This document shows positions 1 to 6,987 of a stretch of DNA of 26,238 nt, one piece after another. Under the pieces are notes generated by a model, which worked only from the letters and a program-made list of their open reading frames with translations, was not told the origin of the DNA and ran no database searches. The position numbers and the translations under genes were made by a program. Origin of the DNA: UBA2979 sp963694535 (GTDB lineage: Bacteria; Chloroflexota; Dehalococcoidia; UBA2979); the NCBI GenBank assembly GCA_963694535.1, contig CAVODE010000018.1, forward strand, positions 1-26,238, in the 5' to 3' direction. Position 1 is the first letter of the stretch; every line of letters starts with the position of its first letter.

Positions 1-1
1 A

Positions 2-712
2 GGTGTCGAGGAGCAAGTAGCTGTAGCCAGAATAGCCAAGTATTCAGAGATATTCCATTTTGGTGATCATTTGGGCACTTCGATACGAAAACTAAGCCGG
101 TCTCAGGCACGGTGTCTTGTTTTTATTGGAGCTTTGGTTCACGATCCGGCGCTTTTGCTGTTAGAAGAGCCTGTAAAGGATTTTGATCTGGGGATGCGAA
201 AGGTCGTGCGACGCCTCATTAGAGATCTTTCCGCTGAAGGAAAGACAATTATTATTGCGACTGATGATTTACCCTTTCTCGAGCAAGTGACTGGGGATTT
301 GGCTATCTTTGTCGATGGCCATATAGCCTTTCAAGGGCCCTTAGCAAGCATAAAAAACATTAAGGATACCCCAACGGTTTCAATTAGATTTGCTGGATCA
401 GTGGATAGATTTGAGAGTGAACTTCGTATTCATGTGAATCGAGGTATCCTTTCGTATCGTTTTGCAACTGACACATGTTATATATATTTTGACCCTGAGA
501 TGTTTTTGTCAGAGAGACTTAGATTATTGCTCGACATTATTGAGAATAGTGAAATCGTTTTGTTGGATTTGCGCCCCTCTATCGTAGATTTAGGAGATGC
601 AGTTGATGGCGTAGTGAGTAATTTTCGAGAGACGAGAGTATCCAAGCTCTTGGGATTGCATGAGCCTGGGCCACAAAGAAGTCTCGATCACAGCCCGGTT
701 GATGGTAGTTGA
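2..712 (+). CDS. ABC transporter ATP-binding protein, 5'-truncated, degenerate motifs
   Basis: The frame is open from base 2 with no stop, so the gene begins upstream of the window and the Walker A motif cannot be seen. About 236 residues are visible. The ABC signature region reads LSRSQ (visible residues 31-35) where LSGGQ is usual. Walker B reads LLLLEEP (51-57) with Glu in place of the normal Asp. The switch-histidine region reads IIIATDD, with no His. The rest follows the DrrA/NatA type layout: an arginine-rich helix after Walker B, then a C-terminal extension of about 120 residues. The stop lies 14 bases before the ABC-2 type permease gene, so the two probably form one exporter operon. 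The fold assignment is firm; whether the ATPase is active is doubtful. Substrate is unknown. Confidence 0.85.
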   Translation, partial: GVEEQVAVARIAKYSEIFHFGDHLGTSIRKLSRSQARCLVFIGALVHDPALLLLEEPVKDFDLGMRKVVRRLIRDLSAEGKTIIIATDDLPFLEQVTGDLAIFVDGHIAFQGPLASIKNIKDTPTVSIRFAGSVDRFESELRIHVNRGILSYRFATDTCYIYFDPEMFLSERLRLLLDIIENSEIVLLDLRPSIVDLGDAVDGVVSNFRETRVSKLLGLHEPGPQRSLDHSPVDGS

Positions 713-726
713 ACTAGGGTACTAAT

Positions 727-1455
727 ATGCAGGATATAATTAAGCCATATTTCCATGTGGGTCTGAATGAAGTACGGGAAATCGTTGTCAACCCTGTGCT
801 TATGACGATATTTCTAGTTCAGATAATTCTTTCGGTATTATTTGTCGTGATCGGAACTTTTGACGAATGGATGACGTCGGAACCGATCACGTGGTTTGTT
901 ATTTTGGTGTTGATTCCTTTTTCTATAATTCGATTGATTATTTTGTTTTCTCTTAGCTTTAGATCGCGCGATCGGTTCATGACTGATTTGATTTTGGTTC
1001 GTGGAATTTCTCGACTAGAGTATTTTGTGGGTAAAATTGTTGCTATATACGCTTATTTTTTTGTCGAGAGTCTAGTCTTTATAGGCGGAGTTACGTATTT
1101 TTCAAGGGAATTTTCAGTTCCGGAGGCAAACGACATCAACTTAGTTGGATTGTTGTACGCTTACATTATTGTGCTGATCAGTCTTGGTTTAGCAGGTTCT
1201 ACACTAAGTTGCCTGAGTGCAAGTGGGCTGGGAACACTAAAGACCGTAGCTGTGTTTTTCTTAATACTCTGCATCACCTTGCCATTATGGGTGTTGATTG
1301 GATCCGTTAGTGTCGTATTGGAGGATATTTTTGGGAGTTATGGAAATTTTGTCCGCGGCTTGAGCAGCCCCAGTTTTTTTCTCATACCACTTTTTCTGGT
1401 GGGCGTAGTTAGCACTGTCGGCGCCTACCATTTTTTTTCACGACGGGATTTTTAG
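727..1455 (+). CDS. ABC-2 type transporter permease
   Basis: A 242-residue integral membrane protein with about six hydrophobic helices (near residues 24-45, 54-76, 103-125, 139-162, 170-197 and 214-237). The cytoplasmic loop after the second helix contains RSRDRFMTDLILVRGISRLEYFVGK, whose tail resembles the 'SRPVSR.EYF.GK' segment common in ABC-2 permeases of the NosY/CcmB-like type. It directly follows the ATP-binding gene, so it is the likely membrane half of that exporter. The ATG at 727 has only a weak Shine-Dalgarno sequence (AGGGT), consistent with translational coupling. Substrate cannot be predicted. Confidence 0.75.
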   Translation: MQDIIKPYFHVGLNEVREIVVNPVLMTIFLVQIILSVLFVVIGTFDEWMTSEPITWFVILVLIPFSIIRLIILFSLSFRSRDRFMTDLILVRGISRLEYFVGKIVAIYAYFFVESLVFIGGVTYFSREFSVPEANDINLVGLLYAYIIVLISLGLAGSTLSCLSASGLGTLKTVAVFFLILCITLPLWVLIGSVSVVLEDIFGSYGNFVRGLSSPSFFLIPLFLVGVVSTVGAYHFFSRRDF

Positions 1456-1521
1456 GAAATTCTTTATTAGAATAGTCTTAGTAGTCATTGAGTTACGCTA
1501 TAGATAGATAGGTAAAGGTGT

Positions 1522-1791
1522 ATGAAGAGTTATTTGTTCGTTGTGGTGATACTGACTATCGGGCTGTTTTTTGATGCTGGGCTGGTGTACGCGGCGGGAG
1601 GCTCAGAGGCGAATGCCACCAATCAGGGCTTGATACTTTCCGATAATGCAGTGCAGGTCTTTTTTTATGGAATTGGCGCAACCTTGATTTTATTTGGGCT
1701 TGCGAGTGTAGGCTATCTATATCGAATGAATCGTGGTCTCAGCTGGAAATTCCAGCAGCCTGATACTGATATCTCAGGCGAGAATCACTAG
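1522..1791 (+). CDS. Small secreted/membrane protein of unknown function
   Basis: An 89-residue protein. The first 25 residues look like a signal peptide: Lys at position 2, a hydrophobic core, and an AGLVYA|A type cleavage region. A second hydrophobic helix follows at about residues 46-66, then a short polar tail. AGGTAAAGG lies just upstream of the ATG. It follows the permease gene by 66 bases on the same strand and may belong to the same transporter operon. I do not recognise the family. The signal peptide, single transmembrane helix and small cytoplasmic tail suggest an accessory membrane subunit, but that is inference. Confidence 0.6.
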   Translation: MKSYLFVVVILTIGLFFDAGLVYAAGGSEANATNQGLILSDNAVQVFFYGIGATLILFGLASVGYLYRMNRGLSWKFQQPDTDISGENH

Positions 1792-1816
1792 CTAATGGGC
1801 TTGGCACTTAATGTAC

Positions 1817-2413
1817 CTAGGCCATTAATCCTTTAATACCTAAGGCTCTAAGTCGGTCAGGATCTGAGTCCGCCGAGCTCTCTGCAATAATCAGCGGGAG
1901 TCCCACTGCTTCGTTAAACCGACGGAGATTTAGCTGGTTTTTTATCGTGCCCAGGTCCTCAGAGAGGCTGCCAGATAACAAAATTGCGTCTAATGGAAGA
2001 GCTTGTTTGCCTTGTAGTAGTTGAATGAGCTCGGTGATATCGTTTGTTTCTTCACTTAGGTCGAGTTCAAGTATTAGTCCGCAGTCTTCACTGTCGAGCG
2101 CTTGCCAATTACTACTTAAGCGTACGAGTGCGAAGTCTATTTCCTCATACTGACTCTTATTAGAGATTTCATTTTGTTCACGTAAATCGAGCCCAATAAC
2201 TAAAGATGGCGGTGGGCTGTATGACTCAAGTATTGAATTGTCAGTGATCAGAATTGCAGAAACGTCCTTAACCGTAAGAGATTGAAGCTCGGTTTTATTC
2301 TCGATTGAAAGAAACGTTGCAACCTCTAGTTTTTCGACATCTTTCTGACTTACGAAGCCCAGAGTGCCTGGCCGATCACCTACCTGATTAAGCATTTTTG
2401 ATAATTTTCTCAT
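1817..2413 (-). CDS. Hypothetical protein, alpha/beta
   Basis: A 198-residue soluble protein. The ATG at 2413 has a strong AGGAGGT Shine-Dalgarno sequence 8 bases upstream, so the start is well supported. Alternating strand-like hydrophobic runs (DVSAILITD, SLVIGLDL, CGLILELDL, PLDAILLSG, LPLIIAESS) and an ending of DPDRLRALGIKGLMA resemble a TIM-barrel type layout in which the last strand is followed by a phosphate-binding turn. The family is not recognised. It lies directly downstream of two tRNA-Thr genes on the same strand and converges on the 89-residue membrane protein gene. Confidence 0.6.
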   Translation of the reverse strand: MRKLSKMLNQVGDRPGTLGFVSQKDVEKLEVATFLSIENKTELQSLTVKDVSAILITDNSILESYSPPPSLVIGLDLREQNEISNKSQYEEIDFALVRLSSNWQALDSEDCGLILELDLSEETNDITELIQLLQGKQALPLDAILLSGSLSEDLGTIKNQLNLRRFNEAVGLPLIIAESSADSDPDRLRALGIKGLMA

Positions 2414-2451
2414 CGATAATACCTCCTACTCATGTGGTTCCACTTAAATCA

Positions 2452-2526
2452 TGGAGCCACCGGTGGGAATCGAACCCACGACCTACGATTTACGAAACCG
2501 TTGCTCTACCCCTGAGCTACAGTGGC
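2452..2526 (-). tRNA. tRNA-Thr (anticodon CGT), CCA encoded
   Basis: The minus strand folds into a full cloverleaf. The acceptor is GCCACTG paired with CGGTGGC, the D arm GCTC/GAGC, the anticodon arm ACGGT-TTCGTAA-ATCGT, the variable loop AGGTC, and the T arm GTGGG-TTCGATT-CCCAC. The discriminator is T (U in the RNA), followed by an encoded CCA at 2452-2454. The 7-base anticodon loop gives CGT, reading ACG (Thr). Body length is 72 nt without CCA. It is very similar to the second tRNA-Thr 51 bases away. Confidence 0.96.
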
Positions 2527-2577
2527 CTTGAGGATCGCTCGTGCGATGTCTGTGGCATGAAGCGAATCTTTTGATTA

Positions 2578-2652
2578 TGGAGCCACCGGAGGGAATCGAA
2601 CCCTCGACCGACGGTTTACAAAACCGTTGCTCTACCGCTGAGCTACAGTGGC
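2578..2652 (-). tRNA. tRNA-Thr (anticodon TGT), CCA encoded
   Basis: Minus-strand cloverleaf with acceptor GCCACTG/CGGTGGC, D arm GCTC/GAGC, anticodon arm ACGGT-TTTGTAA-ACCGT, variable loop CGGTC, T arm GAGGG-TTCGATT-CCCTC, discriminator T (U in RNA) and encoded CCA at 2578-2580. The anticodon TGT reads ACA and, with wobble, other Thr codons. It is upstream of the CGT gene in the direction of transcription, and the two are probably cotranscribed. Confidence 0.96.
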
Positions 2653-2730
2653 GCTATAAACATAGGTTAGGATACACGAGTCTGGCCGTGTGTTCTCGCC
2701 CGTAGTTGGTTGATGAATTTGGCAGAAGGT

Positions 2731-2759
2731 TTGCTTTAGACAAAGGGGGAGATTAGAAT
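2731..2759 (+). promoter_or_regulatory. Possible sigma-70-type promoter for rpmH-rnpA
   Basis: TTGCTT (2731-2736) and TAGAAT (2754-2759) are separated by exactly 17 bases. The -10 matches TATAAT at five of six positions; the -35 matches TTGACA at three of six. It lies about 60 bases upstream of the rpmH start. This is seen by eye only, with no transcript evidence. Confidence 0.3.
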
Positions 2760-2819
2760 CTTTAGTCTGCCTACTTGAAATCAGTTTATGGCATCGGTGT
2801 TGTAGGAAGGTGATTAATT

Positions 2820-2954
2820 GTGAAGAGGACTTGGCAACCTAAGCGCCTTCCGCGTAAGCGAAAGCTAGGATTCAGAAGTAGAATGTCCACTAAAGGTGGA
2901 AGAGCAGTAATTCGTCGCAGGCGAGCTCGCGGTAGGGTTCGGCTGTCGGTTTAG
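2820..2954 (+). CDS. rpmH: 50S ribosomal protein bL34
   Basis: A 44-residue protein starting MKRTWQPKRLPRKRKLGF and continuing with the characteristic RM-TKGGRAVI-RRRARGR segment, which is diagnostic for bL34; 44 residues is the usual length. The start is GTG at 2820, supported by AGGAAGG at 2804-2810, 9 bases upstream; an in-frame TGA at 2811 blocks a much longer protein. It is a basic component of the large ribosomal subunit. It is the first gene of the conserved rpmH-rnpA-yidD-yidC-jag order, usually close to the chromosome origin. Confidence 0.95.
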   Translation: MKRTWQPKRLPRKRKLGFRSRMSTKGGRAVIRRRRARGRVRLSV

Positions 2955-2964
2955 AGCCTATAGT

Positions 2965-2981
2965 CAACAGCAGGCCTGTTG
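2965..2981 (+). other. Small hairpin between rpmH and rnpA
   Basis: CAACAG and CTGTTG form a perfect 6-bp stem around the 5-base loop CAGGC in the 56-base rpmH-rnpA gap. No T-run follows, so it is not a canonical terminator. It might set the rpmH:rnpA mRNA ratio by pausing or processing. Low certainty. Confidence 0.3.
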
Positions 2982-3010
2982 TGTTGAGAGCATAATTAAG
3001 CTGATTTGTG

Positions 3011-3397
3011 ATGTCCAAACATAACGTAAGTTTCGAAACTATGCGGAGTCGTGTGGATTTTCAGTTAGTAATGAGTCATGGCAGTCGATCTCGAGGTAAA
3101 TTGGTTACCGTTCTAGCATTGCTACGGGACGATGATCAGTCAATAGGTCGAGTTGGAATTACCGTTAGTAAAAAGGTTGGTAATGCGGTACAACGGAACC
3201 TCGTGCGTAGACGAATCAAGAGTATTATCAGAAATTTTTCTTTGAGTACAGATTATTTGGTCGTGATAATTGCTCGACCAGAAGCACGCCTGGCAGCTTT
3301 TGGCAATCTAAGTCAAGAGATTGAGCACTGCTTTTCAAAGCTTGATTTGGAAGCACCGGCATCAGTTACTGTCGCGCGTAGCAGCCTAAAGCATTAG
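3011..3397 (+). CDS. rnpA: Ribonuclease P protein component
   Basis: About 128 residues, the normal size for RnpA. It contains the family core VGITVSKKVGNAVQRN followed by LVRRRIKS, including the RNR-type arginine-rich helix that binds RNase P RNA. The protein assists the catalytic RNA in removing 5' leaders from pre-tRNAs. The start is either ATG at 3011 or the adjacent in-frame GTG at 3008; neither has a clear Shine-Dalgarno sequence. It follows rpmH by 56 bases, as in most bacteria. Confidence 0.93.
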   Translation: MSKHNVSFETMRSRVDFQLVMSHGSRSRGKLVTVLALLRDDDQSIGRVGITVSKKVGNAVQRNLVRRRIKSIIRNFSLSTDYLVVIIARPEARLAAFGNLSQEIEHCFSKLDLEAPASVTVARSSLKH

Positions 3398-3526
3398 TCT
3401 CTTATATCTAGGTAGTCTGTCGTCTGACATCACCGAAACTGTATTAATTTAAGTAAGACGCAGGCGTTTGAGCTGAGCAACAAGCACGAAAATTCTTATT
3501 CCTAGATTAGTGAGCAGGTTGAGTTA

Positions 3527-3757
3527 ATGACCGTAATTAGTGGTTTGGGTAGTAGGGCACTCTTGTTGCTTGTACGTTTGTATCAAAGGTACCTATCTCC
3601 ACAACTGAGTCCCGCATGCCGATTCGAACCGACATGTTCAGAGTACGCAAGAAATGCGCTGGAGAATTATCGGCCAATTGAAGCTTTAATAAAGATTTTT
3701 GGACGTCTATTAAGGTGTCGCCCAGGTGGCGGTAGCGGATACGATCCAATTAGATAA
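3527..3757 (+). CDS. yidD: Membrane protein insertion efficiency factor YidD
   Basis: 76 residues with the complete YidD pattern: YQRYLSP, CRFEPTCSEYA, an aliphatic amphipathic middle, and RCRPGGGSGYDP. The three conserved cysteines are present. YidD is a small membrane-associated protein that helps YidC/Sec insertion. It lies 129 bases after rnpA on the same strand. Normally yidC follows directly, but here a lipoprotein gene intervenes. Confidence 0.93.
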   Translation: MTVISGLGSRALLLLVRLYQRYLSPQLSPACRFEPTCSEYARNALENYRPIEALIKIFGRLLRCRPGGGSGYDPIR

Positions 3758-3805
3758 ATGTTCAAGTGGATAGGCGTTTAGACATTTGAGGTTTGGAGTG
3801 TAACA

Positions 3806-5014
3806 GTGGGTAAGATGTTTCACGTGGAACAATCCTTTTCTGCAATTTATGCAGTTATGGGCGTAATGCTTATTTTGCTTTTAAGTTCTGCTTGTGGTGC
3901 ACGACTCGCTAATCCTGAAGGCTGGTCTCCTCCGCTAGAGTTAGCAGACTCGATTCTGCTAGCCCAAGTGGATAGAGGCCGTATTTCTGGTATTGATATA
4001 TCGGAATCTTCAAACCGTATGCTGCTTTGGTCTTTTCCAGAAGTGCAGCTTGAAGATATCGCCGACGAAGGCGGTGGCTTTTTGAGCGGCTTGTTCGGCG
4101 GAGGGTCTGGTAGTAAATTTTCTGAAGATCCGTTTTATGCAACGCCTTTAGTGGTTGGACGAGATGATATATATATAGCATCAAATTCTGGTGTTGTAAG
4201 AAAATTATCTCTTTTAGGTGGCGTAAGAGATAATCCTACTCAGATTTGGGCTAGTGAGTTAGAGGAAAAAGTCATTTCGAGCCCCGTTCTTGCCGATGGT
4301 TATCTCTATATAGCGACAGATCAGGGTTCGATTTTTAAGATAATGGCTAATTCAGGCGAGATACTTCAGAGATGGGCCACTGGGACTGATCGAATTTGGT
4401 CAAGCCTTCATGTGTTTGAAGGTAGCCTGGTTTTAACGGATATGAGGAAAGGGCGGATGATTTTTCTGGATCTGATGTCTGGTGAAAGAATGGGTGAATT
4501 AAATTTGAACGGTGGTGTACCAGGTGATGGCTTGTTTGTGAATCAGGCAGGCTATATTGGTACCTTTGGATCAGAATTATTGAAAGTTGATCTGGATCGG
4601 CCCGAAATTGACTGGAGAATCTCGACAGATGGCTGGATTGTAGGCCAGCCGGTGATTGATGGATCGAATTTATACGCGCCCACTACCCGTGGGACTATAT
4701 ATTCGGTTGATGTGAATTCTGGTCGTATTTTGTGGTTTCGTAGTTATCCTGAGTCAAATTTTCGTGCGAGGCCAGTGATTTACCGGGATTCGATAATACT
4801 CGTCGACAGAGATGGACTTGTTTTAGCGTTGGAACTTGATACTGGGAACAAAATGTGGGAATCCGTTACTGGTCGGGATATCGATGCAAATCCTATTTTG
4901 ATCAAAGATATGCTTGTCGTGCTTACAAAAGATAATCAATTACTAGAGATAGATGCTTTAACCGGCTCTGCACGGCTTCTTTTTTCAGGGCGGCAAGGTA
5001 ATACTGATGATTAA
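3806..5014 (+). CDS. PQQ-like beta-propeller lipoprotein (BamB-like fold)
   Basis: 402 residues. A hydrophobic leader (about residues 13-29) ends in LLLSSAC, a lipobox-compatible sequence with Cys30 as the likely lipidated residue. After a Gly-rich stretch (GGGFLSGLFGGGSGS, residues 88-102) come repeated blades of the PQQ/YncE type, for example SSPVLADGYLYIATDQGSIF, GQPVIDGSNLYAPTTRGTIY and ARPVIYRDSIILVDRDGLVL. These resemble BamB and other surface propellers that scaffold protein complexes. The GTG start at 3806 has GGAG 7 bases upstream. ATG at 3815, 3857 or 3866 are alternatives. It sits between yidD and yidC, so a role in membrane-protein biogenesis or quality control is plausible but inferred. 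Its first codons overlap a parS site. Confidence 0.8.
   Translation: MGKMFHVEQSFSAIYAVMGVMLILLLSSACGARLANPEGWSPPLELADSILLAQVDRGRISGIDISESSNRMLLWSFPEVQLEDIADEGGGFLSGLFGGGSGSKFSEDPFYATPLVVGRDDIYIASNSGVVRKLSLLGGVRDNPTQIWASELEEKVISSPVLADGYLYIATDQGSIFKIMANSGEILQRWATGTDRIWSSLHVFEGSLVLTDMRKGRMIFLDLMSGERMGELNLNGGVPGDGLFVNQAGYIGTFGSELLKVDLDRPEIDWRISTDGWIVGQPVIDGSNLYAPTTRGTIYSVDVNSGRILWFRSYPESNFRARPVIYRDSIILVDRDGLVLALELDTGNKMWESVTGRDIDANPILIKDMLVVLTKDNQLLEIDALTGSARLLFSGRQGNTDD
3816..3831. promoter_or_regulatory. parS: parS centromere site (ParB binding)
   Basis: TGTTTCACGTGGAACA matches the bacterial parS consensus TGTTTCACGTGAAACA at 15 of 16 positions and keeps the CACGTG palindromic core. It is read as K-M-F-H-V-E-Q near the start of the lipoprotein gene. 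parA and parB lie about 3-5 kb downstream, so the partner proteins are present. ParB binds parS, loads and spreads as a CTP-dependent clamp. I found no second copy in the window. Confidence 0.88.
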
Positions 5015-5035
5015 TATCGGAATTAGGAGATTGTT

Positions 5036-6031
5036 GTGCCTATAGGAGCAATTTGGCGAACATGTTTAGAGACCCCTCTGGTAAATGTAATGGTGGGTCT
5101 CACTAATGTTTCGTTAGGTGATTATGGTTTGGCACTTCTGCTCTTTACATTTTTGTCTCGTGCGCTTTTATTTCCCTTGACGATTCGAATGTTGAATTCG
5201 ATGAAGAAATTACAGGAAATTCAGCCGCGTATGCAGGAGATTCAGAAGAAATACTCGGATCCTAAGCGACGGCAAGAAGAGACTATGAAGCTTTATCGGG
5301 AGGCAGGAGTTAATCCGTTGGGGTGTTTGGGTCCGCAACTGATACAGTTTCCTATTTTCATCGCACTTTACCAAGTCATCAGAATTACTCTCGGCAGCAC
5401 GCCTGAGTCAGTAGTGGCGTTATCTGATCGTTTGTATGATTATGCGTGGCTACAGAATAGTATTCCTTTATCAAAAGACTTCTTATGGCTTGATCTTGGT
5501 GAAAATGGTGATTTCACCTTAGCTGCACTAGTTTTTTGTTCTATGTGGCTTCAACAACGAATTTCCTCGAACAGAAATTTAGCGAGCCGTAGCGACAACC
5601 AGCAACAGATGAATACGATGATGCAGTGGATGTTTCCATTGATGTTTACTTGGTTCGTCCTTGCAACACCGGCGGGATTAGGTTTGTATTGGGGAAGTAG
5701 CACGCTCATAGGAATAGTGTTGCAGTGGATTTTTGTTGGCCCTGGCGATTTCCGTTGGGGTTCATTGATTCCAAATTTAATTCGGCGCCAGATCGGGATG
5801 GACGATTTCGTTCCACCTAGCACCGAATCAAGTGGTAAAGAAAAAACAGTTTCTCAAGATAATGATGAAGAGAACTCAGAGAAGGAGGGCGATAATGACG
5901 AATCAGAAGGATCAAGACAGTCGGCAAGTGACGGTAAGCGCGAAAAGCGTCGAGGAGGCGATAGAGCAGGGTCTGGCAGATCTAGGGATCAGCAGGGATC
6001 AGGCAGACGTCGACGTCGAAAAAGACGCTAA
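5036..6031 (+). CDS. yidC: YidC/Oxa1 membrane protein insertase
   Basis: 331 residues, the Gram-positive/organelle length class without the large periplasmic domain. The core contains the groove arginine (R42, in FTFLSRALLFPLT), the amphipathic hairpin rich in Gln/Lys (about 52-85), REAGVNPLGCLGPQLIQFPIF (about 88-108), and the late helices QWMFPLMFTWF and PAGLGLYWGSSTLIGIVLQW. YidC inserts membrane proteins alone or with SecYEG. The tail (about 262-331) is first acidic and then ends in RRRRRKRR, consistent with ribosome docking. The GTG start at 5036 has AGGAGA 5 bases upstream. The last 137 bases also encode the N terminus of Jag in another frame. Confidence 0.95.
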   Translation: MPIGAIWRTCLETPLVNVMVGLTNVSLGDYGLALLLFTFLSRALLFPLTIRMLNSMKKLQEIQPRMQEIQKKYSDPKRRQEETMKLYREAGVNPLGCLGPQLIQFPIFIALYQVIRITLGSTPESVVALSDRLYDYAWLQNSIPLSKDFLWLDLGENGDFTLAALVFCSMWLQQRISSNRNLASRSDNQQQMNTMMQWMFPLMFTWFVLATPAGLGLYWGSSTLIGIVLQWIFVGPGDFRWGSLIPNLIRRQIGMDDFVPPSTESSGKEKTVSQDNDEENSEKEGDNDESEGSRQSASDGKREKRRGGDRAGSGRSRDQQGSGRRRRRKRR

Positions 6032-6914
6032 GGAGGGTTTTCTTGGGATAGGCGGACAAGATGCGGTAGTAGTTATTACTGCGAAGGCGGATCGAGCGAA
6101 GAAAGAACGAGGTAAGCGCAGTCCGCGTTCTGGTGATTCTAAGAGGCCTAATCGAGATAAGGATAAATCTGGTGCTGGTCGTGCCAGGAAGCAATCCAGC
6201 GGTGAAGATGATGCTGGAGACTCGAGCAAGCAAATTGATCGTAGGTCTTCACAAGACGATGATTCTGCGGCTGAGAAACCTGAAATAATAGGAGTCTCTC
6301 AAGATGATGAGATTCCTATTCCGGGGTCACCGCAGGATCTGCCTTTGCAGCCTTCGGGAACGTATGAGGACGAGGTAGATGAGGCTGGGAGCACTCTTAG
6401 GGATGTACTAACTCTTCTTGGCTTTACGGGTACAGAAATAACGATGAGTGAGAATGAGGATTCAGATACTGATCGGGAGCGTCGTGATGTCACACTTGAA
6501 GTCGACGCGACTGATGAGGAATCAGCAGATAATATAGGCGTGTTGATTGGTAAACGTGGCGATACCTTGAGTTCACTTCAATACCTGCTAAATACCATAG
6601 TGGGTAAGGGAAAACAAGGTTCTCCTATTTTCTCTGTAGACATAGAGGGATACCGTCGAAGGCACCATGATAGGTTGCGTGAGTTGGCCGAAGAGGTAGC
6701 AAATGATGTTAGTGAGACTGGCGACATTATTGAGTTAAAGCCAATGTCTGCCGGTGACCGACGAATAATTCACTTAAGTCTGCAAGAGCGTACAGACATA
6801 GCCACCCAGTCTATCGGACGGGGCAGGGACAGGAGAATTGAAGTACTGCCAGCAGAGGATAATGACGAGACAGATGAGGGATCTGATGGAGGGTTCGACG
6901 ACGAAGAAGAGTAA
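5895..6914 (+). CDS. jag: Jag/KhpB RNA-binding protein (Jag_N, KH and R3H domains)
   Basis: 339 residues from the ATG at 5895, chosen because AAGGAGG lies 6 bases upstream and the Jag_N domain follows at once (VTVSAKSVEEAIEQGLADLG, then EGFLGIGGQDAVV, about residues 10-62). The frame is open further upstream to 5832, but that extension is only a shadow of yidC. A long charged linker (about 65-190) leads to a KH domain with VLIGKRGDTLSSLQ (GKRG at 219-222) and an R3H domain with RRIIHLSLQ (289-297). Jag/KhpB binds RNA and affects cell elongation and division, and is typically encoded next to yidC. The reading frame is +1 relative to yidC. Confidence 0.93.
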   Translation: MTNQKDQDSRQVTVSAKSVEEAIEQGLADLGISRDQADVDVEKDAKEGFLGIGGQDAVVVITAKADRAKKERGKRSPRSGDSKRPNRDKDKSGAGRARKQSSGEDDAGDSSKQIDRRSSQDDDSAAEKPEIIGVSQDDEIPIPGSPQDLPLQPSGTYEDEVDEAGSTLRDVLTLLGFTGTEITMSENEDSDTDRERRDVTLEVDATDEESADNIGVLIGKRGDTLSSLQYLLNTIVGKGKQGSPIFSVDIEGYRRRHHDRLRELAEEVANDVSETGDIIELKPMSAGDRRIIHLSLQERTDIATQSIGRGRDRRIEVLPAEDNDETDEGSDGGFDDEEE

Positions 6915-6987
6915 TACTTAGGTTTAAGTTACTATTCTGTTCAGATAATGCTTATTATTGTGACTCATTTATAAGGGTCTTGATGGT

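Noticed and set aside
883..898. CACGTG palindrome in the permease gene as a second parS site
   Set aside because: Only the core and one flanking base match; the outer arms do not fit TGTTTCACGTGAAACA.
1793..1827. TAATGG/CCATTA inverted repeat between convergent genes as a bidirectional terminator
   Set aside because: The stem is only 6 bp with a long interrupted loop and no T-run on either side.
3756..3787. AAATGT/ACATTT inverted repeat after yidD as a terminator
   Set aside because: Weak AT-rich 6-bp stem, 20-base loop, no T-tract; likely chance.
5832..5894. Upstream extension of the jag frame
   Set aside because: The extension only mirrors yidC codons; the perfect Shine-Dalgarno sequence and the Jag_N domain place the start at 5895.
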